Source: Oscillospiraceae bacterium (GTDB lineage Bacteria; Bacillota; Clostridia; Oscillospirales; Ruminococcaceae). From it: a stretch of DNA of 46,809 nucleotides. This document shows positions 16,289 through 24,820 of the stretch, piece by piece. The stretch's first letter is position 1. Each line of letters opens with the position of its first letter. Both the position numbers and the translations under genes were made by a program. Where the stretch lies: assembly GCA_029007035.1 (NCBI GenBank), contig JAQXHC010000043.1, positions 1-46,809 of the forward strand, given 5' to 3'. The notes below the pieces were generated by a model. That model did not search any database. It saw only the letters and a program-made list of their open reading frames with translations, and had not been told where the DNA came from.

Positions 16289-16648
16289 CTATAATATATC
16301 ATTGAGCATTCCACTGTCCTTTAATACGTTCCAGATCGCCATCAGTTTCATTATTTTCACTGCTTTATCAACGCGTTCCTGCTTGCTCTCGGTAAGGTGC
16401 GGCTTTAAAGCGAGCAGCAGCTCGGTATTTTTATCTGTGCCGCTCACTGCTCCCATTATGTCCTGAAGCTTCATCAGCTTTGAGAAATCAAATCCCAATC
16501 CGCCGTCTGATCCGGATTTGTCTCCTTTTTCTTCACTTTCACCGCTCTCTGAACCGCCGCTCATAAACATCTGAGCAAGCTCAGAAAGCTGCTTTACACT
16601 TTCTTCATCAGACAGCAGCTCTCCGATTTTTGCAATTGTATCGTCCAT
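16289..16648 (-). CDS. Small hypothetical protein (clostridial cluster)
   Basis: The protein has 119 residues. It has an N-terminal helix (DDTIAKIGELLSDEESVKQL), an acidic Ser/Gly/Glu linker (about 32-52) and a C-terminal helical block (FDFSKLMKLQDIMGAV; LLLALKPHLTESKQERVDKA; VKIMKLMAIWNVLKD). The LLLALKPHL...R.DKAVKIMKLM pattern is conserved in many Clostridia proteins without a name. It has no signal peptide or clear membrane span. The start lacks an ideal ribosome site; GGTGAG lies eight bases upstream. It is probably translated together with its neighbours. Confidence 0.65.
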   Translation of the reverse strand: MDDTIAKIGELLSDEESVKQLSELAQMFMSGGSESGESEEKGDKSGSDGGLGFDFSKLMKLQDIMGAVSGTDKNTELLLALKPHLTESKQERVDKAVKIMKLMAIWNVLKDSGMLNDIL

Positions 16649-16666
16649 GCTCCTGTCTCACCTGCC

Positions 16667-16915
16667 TTACTTACCCGAGAGTTTTTTATATATTGCCTGC
16701 GCCTGCGGTGTACTCATAAGTTTTTCTACGATCTTCGGATTATTTACAGCCTGACGGAATTTCTCTGCGTCCTGCTTGCTCATGCCTGCTATCGCACTGT
16801 CAAATTTTCCCGATTCAAGCTCACGCCTGAGCTGTTCGGGAGATACTCCGATTTTCTTGCTTACTACGTCAAGAAGTCCGCCTATAGCTTTCGGGTCAAT
16901 ATTATTCTTATTCAT
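16667..16915 (-). CDS. Small hypothetical helical protein (clostridial cluster)
   Basis: The protein has 82 residues, all predicted helical. IDPKAIGGLLDVVSKKIGVS, PEQLRRELESGKFDSAIAGM and NPKIVEKLMSTPQAQAIYKK resemble a repeated helix-hairpin pattern. It is the first gene of a four-gene run ending in the bofA-like gene. The start is taken at ATG 16915 because GGAGG precedes it by five bases; the frame is open four codons further. A TATAAT near 16950 on the minus strand could be its -10 box, but the -35 is weak. Function unknown. Confidence 0.65.
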   Translation of the reverse strand: MNKNNIDPKAIGGLLDVVSKKIGVSPEQLRRELESGKFDSAIAGMSKQDAEKFRQAVNNPKIVEKLMSTPQAQAIYKKLSGK

Positions 16916-17032
16916 AAGTACCTCCAATAATGCTTTTTTATGATAATTATACTTTCATTTTCATTTTCTGACTTTGGATTTTATCCGTAATTCCGCCGGT
17001 CAGAATAATGAAATGCAGATGTAATTATTTTC

Positions 17033-17061
17033 TTGCTATCCTCAAAATAATATGATATAAT
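17033..17061 (+). promoter_or_regulatory. Promoter of the YfcE-type phosphodiesterase gene
   Basis: TTGCTA (17033-17038) and TATAAT (17056-17061), spacer 17; transcription starts about 28 bases before the ATG. Confidence 0.7.
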
Positions 17062-17096
17062 AATGCTATCATATTATATTATCGAGGAGGATTTTC

Positions 17097-17582
17097 ATGC
17101 GTATTGTAGTTATGTCCGATACACACAGATGCTTTTCCGGATTAGACAAAATAATTCAGCGCAATCCCGATGCAGATCTTTACATTCACCTCGGCGACGG
17201 TGATGACGACGTAGACAGAGCCATACTGAAATATCCCTCTATTGCTCCGAAAATATTCCATGTTGCAGGCAACTGCGACTCCGGAAGCATGAGCCAATCC
17301 GAGCTTATTCTGACCCTTGAGGGAGGTCATAAGCTTATTGCTGCCCATGGTCACCAGTACGGAGTAAAAATGACTCTCGGAGGAATAAAGAGAGCCGCTT
17401 CTGAATACGGCTGCGATATTATTCTTTACGGTCATACTCATGTCCGGTATAATTCCTATGAAGACGGATTTTATATTCTCAATCCGGGAAGCGCTTCCTG
17501 TCCCCATGACGGAAATAAACCCTCGTTCGGTCTGATAGACGTTTCCGAAAATGGCGTAGTTATGAACATTGCCGACATTTAA
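17097..17582 (+). CDS. YfcE/MJ0936-family metallophosphoesterase
   Basis: The protein has 161 residues. It is a small calcineurin-like phosphodiesterase with all metal-binding blocks present: SDTH (residues 7-10), HLGDGDDDVD (about 31-40), AGNCDS (about 59-64), AAHGHQY (about 80-86) and YGHTH (about 104-108), then NPGSASCPHDG. Family members are cytoplasmic, Mn- or Ni-dependent phosphodiesterases active on artificial substrates; the natural substrate is usually unknown. The start is clear (GAGGAGG six bases before ATG). The gene is monocistronic, with its own promoter and a shared terminator. Confidence 0.9.
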   Translation: MRIVVMSDTHRCFSGLDKIIQRNPDADLYIHLGDGDDDVDRAILKYPSIAPKIFHVAGNCDSGSMSQSELILTLEGGHKLIAAHGHQYGVKMTLGGIKRAASEYGCDIILYGHTHVRYNSYEDGFYILNPGSASCPHDGNKPSFGLIDVSENGVVMNIADI

Positions 17583-17635
17583 GCATCTGTAATCATATTA
17601 TATGCATATCTGCGAATATCTGTTACAAAAATAAA

Positions 17636-17673
17636 CCGCACGGTCTGATTTTTTTCATGACCGTGCGGCTTTT
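17636..17673. terminator. Bidirectional terminator between convergent transcripts
   Basis: CCGCACGGTC (17636-17645) pairs perfectly with GACCGTGCGG (17659-17668), with a T-run after it on the plus strand and TTTATTTTT on the minus strand. It ends the phosphodiesterase gene on one side and the long alaS-led operon on the other. Confidence 0.9.
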
Positions 17674-17679
17674 TCATCA

Positions 17680-18813
17680 CTATTGAGGAAGTATTTTTTC
17701 GAAGCATAAATCATCGGATATATTTCCGATTCCAAACAGAAAAAGCGTCTGTTCGTAATCGTTCACGTCAATAAACTCACCCAGATTCTTATCAAGCTGA
17801 TCCGGTGACACAACGCAGATTTCACTGTAATGCTGAGTCAGGAACGATATAAAGCAATTGGCAAAGTCGTCCTTAATTACAAGAAGCCGGCGCCCGTTTC
17901 CGAGATTTGTTTTTATATTGATTATCGGAGCAGGCTCTCCAAGATACAGACGATACATATCGTTCGTGTTTATACTGCTTTTGCTGAAAAGTCCCCTTTC
18001 GCGGATATTCCCGTTGTTATCGATGGCGACGCATGATGTTATCTCCGTTCCGCCGCTGTATTCGTAAATATCAAGCATATCTGCCTTGATTGAACTGTAC
18101 TGCGACTTGTTGTAAAGATTACCTCTGAAATCGCCCGTTACGTGCTCTATAGTGTATTTATCATAGGGAATCGGAGAGAAACCCAGCTTCTGAATAACTG
18201 TTCTGTACACGCAGTATGCTCCATAGCTCGTCCATTTTGAATCGTTGCGGTAGTAGATATAATTGTCGTTGAGCATTCTCAGGATACTATAAGCATCAAT
18301 TTTCTTAACTGAGCTGTCCAAAGAGCTGTACAGACCGTCAATCTGTGTCTTTTCGCTGCCGATATTCATATATTCGGGCAGAAGATCATCATAAACTCCT
18401 GATGAACTTGGTATCGCCGCAAAGAAAACCGAGCCTTCGCAGGTTTTCGAAAATTTATTGATCGTGTCAGCAAACTGAGCTGTTTCTGATTGTTCTCCCC
18501 GGTCAATTCCAAGGAGCATATTATCGGCGATATATACATCGTTGACTATTCTTTCCCCTACATTTGTCTCAATAAAGCTTTTTGCATTCATCCATCGGCT
18601 CCTGCCAGCAAAATGATCGGCAATATATCCGCTCAGCTGATTTACATATTCACCGTTTATGAACGCACCGGTACACACCGATGGCTTTGATTTCAGCAGT
18701 CGATTCTCCTGATACGATACAGTGCCCTTTTTGCGAATAATCGTCGCAGTAAGAAAAGCCAGTGTGAATGCAAAAAATAATATTGCCGTAAGGATATTTC
18801 TAAACTTTTTCAT
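17680..18813 (-). CDS. DHHW / AlgX-AlgJ-like protein, SGNH-type fold with altered signature
   Basis: The protein has 377 residues. An N-terminal membrane anchor (about 7-26) is followed by YQENRLLKSKP, the common opening of DHHW-family proteins, and DHFAGRSRWMNAKSFIE. The family signature, normally Asp-His-His-Trp in the sequence RTDHHWT..GA, reads RNDSKWTSYGAY here (Asp191, Ser192, Lys193, Trp194), so both histidines are missing. GRRLLVIKDDFANCFISFL near 310-330 occupies the place of the usual SYA/SYS block. Such proteins transfer or handle acetyl groups on exopolysaccharide together with an MBOAT protein, and this gene follows the MBOAT gene by nine bases. It may be inactive or act by other residues. 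Last gene of the operon. Confidence 0.72.
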   Translation of the reverse strand: MKKFRNILTAILFFAFTLAFLTATIIRKKGTVSYQENRLLKSKPSVCTGAFINGEYVNQLSGYIADHFAGRSRWMNAKSFIETNVGERIVNDVYIADNMLLGIDRGEQSETAQFADTINKFSKTCEGSVFFAAIPSSSGVYDDLLPEYMNIGSEKTQIDGLYSSLDSSVKKIDAYSILRMLNDNYIYYRNDSKWTSYGAYCVYRTVIQKLGFSPIPYDKYTIEHVTGDFRGNLYNKSQYSSIKADMLDIYEYSGGTEITSCVAIDNNGNIRERGLFSKSSINTNDMYRLYLGEPAPIINIKTNLGNGRRLLVIKDDFANCFISFLTQHYSEICVVSPDQLDKNLGEFIDVNDYEQTLFLFGIGNISDDLCFEKILPQ

Positions 18814-18822
18814 TGTGCCCCC

Positions 18823-20187
18823 CTACAGAATATTCAGCATCATTGCCGATTCACCGCTTCCGGATATTAAAGCTGTGCAAAGTATCAGCAGTGCAAGCAT
18901 GAAAAACGGTGTTAGAATATCAGCGGCTGCCTTTATAATTCTTTTTTTCGAGCGTATTAAAACATTACGGAACAGATCTGTCGATGCATATAGTCCGACA
19001 AGAAAAACAACGATATAAGTCTTGAATAAGGTCAGAGATGCAGTATCGGCTATATTGTTTGTCCCGCCGACCATTGCGAAAAGATATCTGAGCGAATACG
19101 AAAGCGTATCTCCGAAGAAAAATACCGTGCACACAAGCAATATAATCGAGGTGTAGATCAGCGCAGTAGCTCTCAGAGGTCGCTTTGCAGCAAGTCTGCG
19201 TTCAATAACAGCTGCCGATCCGATAAGGCATCCCCATATAAACAGACCGGGACGAAAACTATACCACAGTCCTATTATGCCTCTGCTGAGAATAAATACA
19301 GCAATCTGAACTATCCCGGAAGCATTTACTTTTCTAAGAGGAGCGATAAAATACTCATCAAACCACTTCACAACAGAGATATGCCAGCTTCGGCAGAATT
19401 TGCCGAGTCCAGAACTTACACAGGGATAATCAAAGCTCTTTCTGAAATGGAAACCAAAACACTGCGAAAGTCCGGCTCCCATATCTGAATATCCGGACAG
19501 TGTGAAATAAAGGCAAAGCAGATATGCAGCCGAGCCAAGCCATGCCGAGATTGCCGAAACTTCACTGATATTCATTGAATGAACCGCATCGTAAAGTGCG
19601 TAAAGATTATCCGCAAAGAAAATCTTTTTTGCAGCTCCGATTATAAAAAGTTCGATTCCGCCTCCGAGTGTACTTATATTGCAGTCCCGGTTGTCAAGCA
19701 TTGCTGAAAAAGCTTTATAATTGACAATAGGCCCCATGGGAAATTTAGTGAAAAGCATCAGATACAGTCCGAGTCGGAAAATGTCTCTCTCAGCATCCGT
19801 CTTTTTCCTGTTTACGTCAAGAAGATAGCCAATTGTATTTAGAGTGAGAAAACAGATTCCTGCAGAAGCCGCTGTAATTCTATGCAGCCCTACATTAAAT
19901 GCACTGATTCTGAAGACAAAGAATAACGAAAGATTTCCCGCTATTCCGAAGAAAAGTAATATTCTCCTTAAAAATTGTTTTTTTCCGCTCCCGATAAGCA
20001 ATCCGAATAAATAATTCCAGATAACCGCAGAAATAATAATCACCAAAAAGCTCAGACCATATAATCCGCAAAACAGCGCACTCTCAGCCAGAAGAACACC
20101 ATTTCTGAATTTTTTCGGAGTAAGCATAAAAATCAGCACAGACAGCGGAAAAAATCCGTATATAAACAACAGACTGCAAAATTCCAT
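18823..20187 (-). CDS. MBOAT-family acyltransferase, AlgI/DltB-like, with catalytic His replaced
   Basis: The protein has 454 residues and about ten to twelve membrane helices. The MBOAT core is recognisable: GPIVNYKAF (about 152-160), YFTLSGYSDMGAGLSQCFGF (about 227-246), NFP-like SFDYPCVSSGLGKFCRSWHISVVKWFDEYFIAPL (about 251-284) and GIIGLWYSFRPGLFIWG (303-319). In AlgI the second block carries GLWHG with the catalytic histidine; here that residue is Tyr309. The other conserved histidine (SWHIS, His269) is kept. AlgI-type proteins pass acetyl groups across the membrane to a periplasmic or extracellular transferase, which fits the DHHW gene just downstream. It starts one base after the rnmV stop, so translation is probably coupled. 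Confidence 0.85.
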   Translation of the reverse strand: MEFCSLLFIYGFFPLSVLIFMLTPKKFRNGVLLAESALFCGLYGLSFLVIIISAVIWNYLFGLLIGSGKKQFLRRILLFFGIAGNLSLFFVFRISAFNVGLHRITAASAGICFLTLNTIGYLLDVNRKKTDAERDIFRLGLYLMLFTKFPMGPIVNYKAFSAMLDNRDCNISTLGGGIELFIIGAAKKIFFADNLYALYDAVHSMNISEVSAISAWLGSAAYLLCLYFTLSGYSDMGAGLSQCFGFHFRKSFDYPCVSSGLGKFCRSWHISVVKWFDEYFIAPLRKVNASGIVQIAVFILSRGIIGLWYSFRPGLFIWGCLIGSAAVIERRLAAKRPLRATALIYTSIILLVCTVFFFGDTLSYSLRYLFAMVGGTNNIADTASLTLFKTYIVVFLVGLYASTDLFRNVLIRSKKRIIKAAADILTPFFMLALLILCTALISGSGESAMMLNIL

Positions 20188-20188
20188 T

Positions 20189-20776
20189 CTAAGTCTCCTT
20201 TATATTTCTTACGTATTCCGCAAGCTCCCTGCTGTCCATCATGGTATTCAATACCTCAATCAATGACGAAGCAGACATAAGCTGTGGAAGTCCGAGACTC
20301 CTCTGCAGCCGCTGACGAAGCTCCCGGCTGCCTTCACCTCCACTCAGTCCAAGCTCATATAGCGTTAAGTGAGTAATATCACGAAGACTGTTATTGTTTT
20401 CCGTAATAACTCCGGATTTTTCAAATGCTTTGATCAGCAGCTCTGCGCTTATTCCCTCAACTCCGAGCTTTCCCTCCGCCGAAGGCTTGTCCTTGCGCTT
20501 TTCCTTTCCGAAAATATCGGGAATAAATATATTTTTTACACTTCCCTTTCCTACTGCGCCTTTTATATAATTTCTGATTTTAAGACCTGCGCTGTCGGAA
20601 TCGGTAAGTATTATTATTCCGGTTTTACGTGCATAATATCGTATAAGCTCCAGCTTTTCCCTGTCACGGAAAATGCCGAAGCCGTCGGTTACTATTATTA
20701 CGGCATCGACTATTGAGGAAAGCTTTATCTTATCGTATTTGCCCTCAACTATTATCGCCTCGTTAATTTTTATCAT
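20189..20776 (-). CDS. rnmV: Ribonuclease M5
   Basis: The protein has 195 residues. It matures the 5S rRNA precursor. The TOPRIM domain is in the first 100 residues, with the catalytic Glu in AIIVEGKYD (about 8-16), TDGFGIF and the LTDSDSAGLKIRNYI block (about 57-71) holding the acidic metal-binding residues. The C-terminal part (GVEGISAELLIKAFEKSGV; LTLYELGLSGGEGSRELRQRL) matches the family's dimer/RNA-binding region. It has the normal family length. The start follows GGTGA. It lies between holA and the MBOAT gene in a tight minus-strand operon. Confidence 0.92.
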   Translation of the reverse strand: MIKINEAIIVEGKYDKIKLSSIVDAVIIVTDGFGIFRDREKLELIRYYARKTGIIILTDSDSAGLKIRNYIKGAVGKGSVKNIFIPDIFGKEKRKDKPSAEGKLGVEGISAELLIKAFEKSGVITENNNSLRDITHLTLYELGLSGGEGSRELRQRLQRSLGLPQLMSASSLIEVLNTMMDSRELAEYVRNIKET

Positions 20777-20786
20777 AGCATCACCG

Positions 20787-21827
20787 TTAATTCTTTACAG
20801 CAAGCATCTGAGTGACCGCCTCTTCAATAAGTATCTTCGGGTCTGCAGCGCTTGAATTCAACTTAAATGCCGTATCACGAAGTACAGTGATACAAGCCCT
20901 TATGCGCCTGACTGACATACGGGAGGTATTTCTGAATGCATTCTTAACCTTGAAATCCCATTTATACTCAAAGTCAGATATTACATCATTAAGACTTTTT
21001 CCGCTGCGTTTTGCACAGACAGCCCGATACATATCGATAAACACACCCGATATACTTCCGAGGATTGAATTCGGATTCGCCCTCTGTGCGAAAAGCTCAT
21101 CGAGAGCGTCAAATGCCGCTTTTTTATTAAACACAGCAACTGCGTCAGCAAGGTTGAAAACAGATACGTCGTTTTGACGCGGAACAAGCAGATGAACCGT
21201 ATCAACAGTTATTTCATTACTTCCTGCATAGGAGCAGAGCTTATCCACCTCGTTGGAAATCATCAAAGTATCACACAGACACATCTCAGCAAGCTCTCTT
21301 GCGGCAGGCAGCGTAATCATACCGCCGCGCACCGATACCTTTGTACAGATTTCCTTTGCAAGGTCAGAAGCTGTTTTCAGTGGAGCTTCGCAGGCTATAC
21401 CGATTTTTACGGCTAAATCGGCAAGTTTTTTGTTTTTGCCCTGTATTTTTTTCTTTCCGTCCTTTACGTCAAATCCCGTGATATTAAAAATCACAATCGT
21501 CGCGGACGGTATAGCCTTTAAAGCCTCAATAAGTGCTTTTGTGACTTCTTCTCTCTGCGTTTCGCAGTTATAATCATTCACGAGAATGCAGTTATATTCC
21601 GACATCATGGGCATCATTTCAGCCATATCGCGGAATTTTGACACGTCAAGATTTCCGCCCTCAAGCTTGTTAAGAGCAAAGTCTGTGTTATCTCCAACTG
21701 CCTTTTTGATAATAGCCGCAGTCAGCGATTCGACTGTGCTTATATCCTGACCGTAGATATAATAGAAGTTCTGTAGTTCGCCATTTTTAAGCTGAGACAT
21801 CAGCGTTTTAGGGTCAATCTGCGCCAT
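20787..21827 (-). CDS. holA: DNA polymerase III subunit delta
   Basis: The protein has 346 residues. This clamp-loader subunit opens the beta clamp during replication. The N-terminal AAA-like domain lacks a Walker A motif, as expected (LKNGELQNFYYIYGQDISTVE; later CILVNDYNCE and VIFNITGFDVKDGKKK). The middle EMCLCDTLMISNEVDKLCSYA and NDVSVFNLADAVAVFNKKAA are typical HolA blocks. The start at 21827 is favoured: AGGAGG lies seven bases upstream, inside the end of comEC, and the comEC stop overlaps to within one base (TGAAATG). An earlier in-frame start would overlap comEC by about 30 bases. Confidence 0.92.
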   Translation of the reverse strand: MAQIDPKTLMSQLKNGELQNFYYIYGQDISTVESLTAAIIKKAVGDNTDFALNKLEGGNLDVSKFRDMAEMMPMMSEYNCILVNDYNCETQREEVTKALIEALKAIPSATIVIFNITGFDVKDGKKKIQGKNKKLADLAVKIGIACEAPLKTASDLAKEICTKVSVRGGMITLPAARELAEMCLCDTLMISNEVDKLCSYAGSNEITVDTVHLLVPRQNDVSVFNLADAVAVFNKKAAFDALDELFAQRANPNSILGSISGVFIDMYRAVCAKRSGKSLNDVISDFEYKWDFKVKNAFRNTSRMSVRRIRACITVLRDTAFKLNSSAADPKILIEEAVTQMLAVKN

Positions 21828-21828
21828 T

Positions 21829-23886
21829 TCAAAGCCTCCTAACCGACCATTTCCCATCCTCTGCGGAAACAGTTATTTCAAAGTTGTTTATACAGTCACC
21901 TTCACTGCCTCCGCCAAGATAAACCACACTGCCGTCAGCTTTTCCGACAGGATGGCTGTACAGCTTCCCGTAAAGTATCGTTATGTCGTTTTCATCTCCG
22001 AGGTATTCATAACCTGTTGAGGGACGTATTTCCGCTGTGAATTCACCCAGCTGAGCAGTAAGCACCTTATCATAATATGTTAAAATACAGTCGTTTCCCT
22101 CGGTTACAGATTTCATGTGATCCGCCGAAACAGTGCAAAGAGTTTCAATTTTCTCATCTGTCACATATCCGCCGATATCAATCAATTCAAGTTCCTTCCG
22201 GTATGCAGCGTACTGCGACGCCTCATTATCCGTAAGAAAAACAGCATTAACACTTCCGATTCCGTTGCTGTAAAGATACTTGCAAACATACTGAGATGTC
22301 TTATAATGTCCTCCGAAATCATATATATACACATCGGCTCCGGTATTTATTACTACTGCACAGTCTGCTCCCTTTCCGAGAACAGCAAGCCTGAACTTAT
22401 CACTGCCACGTATTTCCGTAATCACTGAACTGACAGTGAAAATCGTGACTGAGACCGCCAAAGCAAGAGCCGTGAGTTTTCGGCTTCGGCAGACAAAATA
22501 TATCAGAATCGTCATAGCGGCGCATATTAAAGTCACCGTGAACAATATACCGTTTCCCGAAGAAATATGTGTTATGCTCAGCCTTCCGAGTCTATCGGTC
22601 ATCACTCTTACCGCATCAATGCATATTCTTGCTATCAGAAGAACAGATGTATTTCCGAAAGAGATCACATAAATAAGTCCCGAAATCATGGCAGTAATGC
22701 AGAGAGGTACTATCATCAGATTTGTAACCGGTGATATTATAGATACCTCGTCGAACCAATAAAGACTCACCGGCATCAGAACAATCGATACGCAAATGAA
22801 TATTATAAGGTTTTTTAGCGTCCGAGGCTTGATTTCCCCAGCAATATACGGACCAAGTACGGCTATTCCGTATGTTCCCGAGACTGAAAGCATAAAGCCG
22901 GCATCATGTATGATATACGGATTGAAAAGACACATCAGCAAAACTGCACAGGCAAGAGAATTAAAGGTATCATTCTGCCGCAGAAATAGACGCGCTCCGT
23001 AAAAAAAGCTGAGCATAATTGCCGCTCTGACCGCTGATACGGGATATTCCACCAGTGCAATCATCAGAAGAATAAACAATTCCATAACTGCAAATGATAT
23101 ATATTTATTTGAGCCGAGTGCATTCATTAGCATATATATCAATGCGGCTATCAGTGATATATGAAGTCCAGATACTGCAACAACGTGACCGATTCCGCTC
23201 CTGTACAGCAATGTCCTTTCGGAATTGTCAAGCTCCGAGCTCTTACCGAATAAGATTCCGTTAAGAAATGCTCCGTCCTCCGCCCCGGTTTCACTGCTGA
23301 ATTTAAGGGACATTACATCACGGAATTTTTTCAGAGAATTTGCAAGCCTACAGTCTTCGTTGCGTCCTATTTCCTTTATCTCAGTTTTTTTCGACTGAAG
23401 AAAAATATTGTCCGGCTTATAATATTTCTCGTAATCAAACAGATAATCACTGTCGGGAATTTCCAGTTGGCAGTTTTCAAGATAAAGAGTATCACCGATT
23501 TCAACATTTAAAGAGTCGGTATACAGCATTATTTTTGCCCCGGTTTTTTCGTCTATTACACCATCGAGAATATATGCAGACCTGGCATTGCTGTAATCCT
23601 TGTAATTGACTATCTCACCTTTGAAAGAGCAGCTGCATCCCGAATAAGCAATGATTTTATCATATTTCAGATGAGTATGAAGCTGATACGCTGAAAACGC
23701 TGCGGAGAAAAAGAGACAAATGATTACTATATCGCAGATTTTCAGTTTGAAAAAGAAACGGCTCAGCACAAAAAATACGGGCAGCAATATGGCAAGCAGC
23801 AGGAAATCGCTTCCCTCTGTAAAAAAGGAAGCGAAAAACAATCCCGACATATATGCTGCTGCCGCACCAATCATTTTTCGCTTCAT
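21829..23886 (-). CDS. comEC: ComEC/Rec2 DNA-uptake channel with degenerate metallo-beta-lactamase-like domain
   Basis: The protein has 685 residues. N-terminal membrane segments (about 8-66) are followed by an OB-like DUF4131 region (CSFKGEIVNYKDYSN; DTLYLENCQLEIPDSDYLFDYEKYY). The central competence domain has the hallmark GIGHVVAVSGLHISLIAALIY (about 230-250), then ALVEYPVSAVRAAIM and DAGFMLSVSGTYGIAVLG. The C-terminal 190 residues occupy the place of the metallo-beta-lactamase nuclease domain, but the THxHxDH motif is gone: the equivalent stretch reads VFLTDNEASQYAAY. ComEC carries single-stranded DNA across the membrane during transformation. The start lacks a good ribosome site and may depend on translation of the gene 17 bases upstream. 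No other competence gene is in the window. Confidence 0.9.
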   Translation of the reverse strand: MKRKMIGAAAAYMSGLFFASFFTEGSDFLLLAILLPVFFVLSRFFFKLKICDIVIICLFFSAAFSAYQLHTHLKYDKIIAYSGCSCSFKGEIVNYKDYSNARSAYILDGVIDEKTGAKIMLYTDSLNVEIGDTLYLENCQLEIPDSDYLFDYEKYYKPDNIFLQSKKTEIKEIGRNEDCRLANSLKKFRDVMSLKFSSETGAEDGAFLNGILFGKSSELDNSERTLLYRSGIGHVVAVSGLHISLIAALIYMLMNALGSNKYISFAVMELFILLMIALVEYPVSAVRAAIMLSFFYGARLFLRQNDTFNSLACAVLLMCLFNPYIIHDAGFMLSVSGTYGIAVLGPYIAGEIKPRTLKNLIIFICVSIVLMPVSLYWFDEVSIISPVTNLMIVPLCITAMISGLIYVISFGNTSVLLIARICIDAVRVMTDRLGRLSITHISSGNGILFTVTLICAAMTILIYFVCRSRKLTALALAVSVTIFTVSSVITEIRGSDKFRLAVLGKGADCAVVINTGADVYIYDFGGHYKTSQYVCKYLYSNGIGSVNAVFLTDNEASQYAAYRKELELIDIGGYVTDEKIETLCTVSADHMKSVTEGNDCILTYYDKVLTAQLGEFTAEIRPSTGYEYLGDENDITILYGKLYSHPVGKADGSVVYLGGGSEGDCINNFEITVSAEDGKWSVRRL

Positions 23887-23903
23887 ATATTTATGATTTT
23901 TTC

Positions 23904-24440
23904 TTACTTGAAGAACAGAGGAAGCTTTTCAAGGAAAATGATATCCGTTCTATCTGCTGCGTCACCTTCTGCAAGCACCGCAGATTTGGCGGCAATTATC
24001 CCCTCTGCCCTTTCGGTCAGCTTTTCAAGAGCAGTAAGCGACTCACCTGTACTGATAACGTCGTCGACAATAAGCACTTTTTTTCCGCGGAGAAGCTCTG
24101 CCTTTTCTTTTGACAGATAAAGAGTCTGCTCGGCTGCTGTCGTAATCGACTTTACATTTACTGAAATCGGATCTGTCATATATAGCTTAACAGATTTTCG
24201 CGCCACAACATATGGCTTTCCCGACTGACGCGCCATTTCATATGCAAGAGGAATTCCCTTCGATTCAGCAGTAATAATTACATCGAATCCGGGACATTTC
24301 GCAAGAAGCTGCTCAGCACAGGCCTCGGTAAGCTCAACATCTGAAAACATAATAAATGCAGCGATATCAAGCTTATCGTTAAGCGGACAAATCGGCAGCT
24401 TTCTTGTCAGACCCGCAACTTTAAGTGTATACTCAGCCAT
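23904..24440 (-). CDS. Purine-type phosphoribosyltransferase
   Basis: The protein has 178 residues. It is a type I phosphoribosyltransferase of the adenine/xanthine group. The PRPP loop is VLIVDDVISTGESLTALEKL (about 124-143), the acidic pair Asp-Asp and the STGES turn are intact, and FDVIITAESKGIPLAYEMAR (about 52-71) and PYVVARKSVKLYMTD fit the nucleotide side. It would convert a free purine with PRPP to the mononucleotide. The exact base (adenine, hypoxanthine or xanthine) cannot be told. Start: AAGGAGCGG ahead of ATG 24440. It lies between the HIT gene and comEC in the alaS operon. Confidence 0.82.
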   Translation of the reverse strand: MAEYTLKVAGLTRKLPICPLNDKLDIAAFIMFSDVELTEACAEQLLAKCPGFDVIITAESKGIPLAYEMARQSGKPYVVARKSVKLYMTDPISVNVKSITTAAEQTLYLSKEKAELLRGKKVLIVDDVISTGESLTALEKLTERAEGIIAAKSAVLAEGDAADRTDIIFLEKLPLFFK

Positions 24441-24451
24441 AGCTCCGCTCC

Positions 24452-24808
24452 TTATTCCTCTGGGCAGACCGCTGACGCGCCCCAACCCATTTTTACTCCT
24501 GCAAGCAGATGGAAGTGAAGATGCTTAACAGTCTGACCGGCATCGTCACCGCAGTTATTGATAATACGGAATCCATTTTCTATTCCCTCAGACTTTGCAA
24601 TTTTAGCCGCAGCCTCAAAAACATGGGCGACGAGAGACGAATTATTCTCGTTAATATCTGCCGCACTCGTTATGTGAACCTTTGGAATGATAAGATAGTG
24701 AATCGGAGCAATGGGAGCGATATCCTTGAAGCAGTAGACATATTCGTCCTCATATACCTTTGTGCTTGGTATTTCTCCCGCCGCGATTTTGCAGAATAAA
24801 CAATCCAT
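24452..24808 (-). CDS. HIT-family protein (HinT-like nucleotide hydrolase)
   Basis: The protein has 118 residues. It opens DCLFCKIAAGEIPSTKVYED and ends with the histidine triad HLHFHLLAG (about 95-103), both hallmarks of the HinT branch. HITSAADINE and GFRIINNCGDDAGQTVKHL are also family blocks. HinT proteins hydrolyse adenosine phosphoramidates in the cytoplasm. GGAG lies eight bases before the ATG. The gene starts 12 bases after alaS, so both are in one transcript. Confidence 0.92.
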   Translation of the reverse strand: MDCLFCKIAAGEIPSTKVYEDEYVYCFKDIAPIAPIHYLIIPKVHITSAADINENNSSLVAHVFEAAAKIAKSEGIENGFRIINNCGDDAGQTVKHLHFHLLAGVKMGWGASAVCPEE

Positions 24809-24820
24809 TATAAATTCTCC

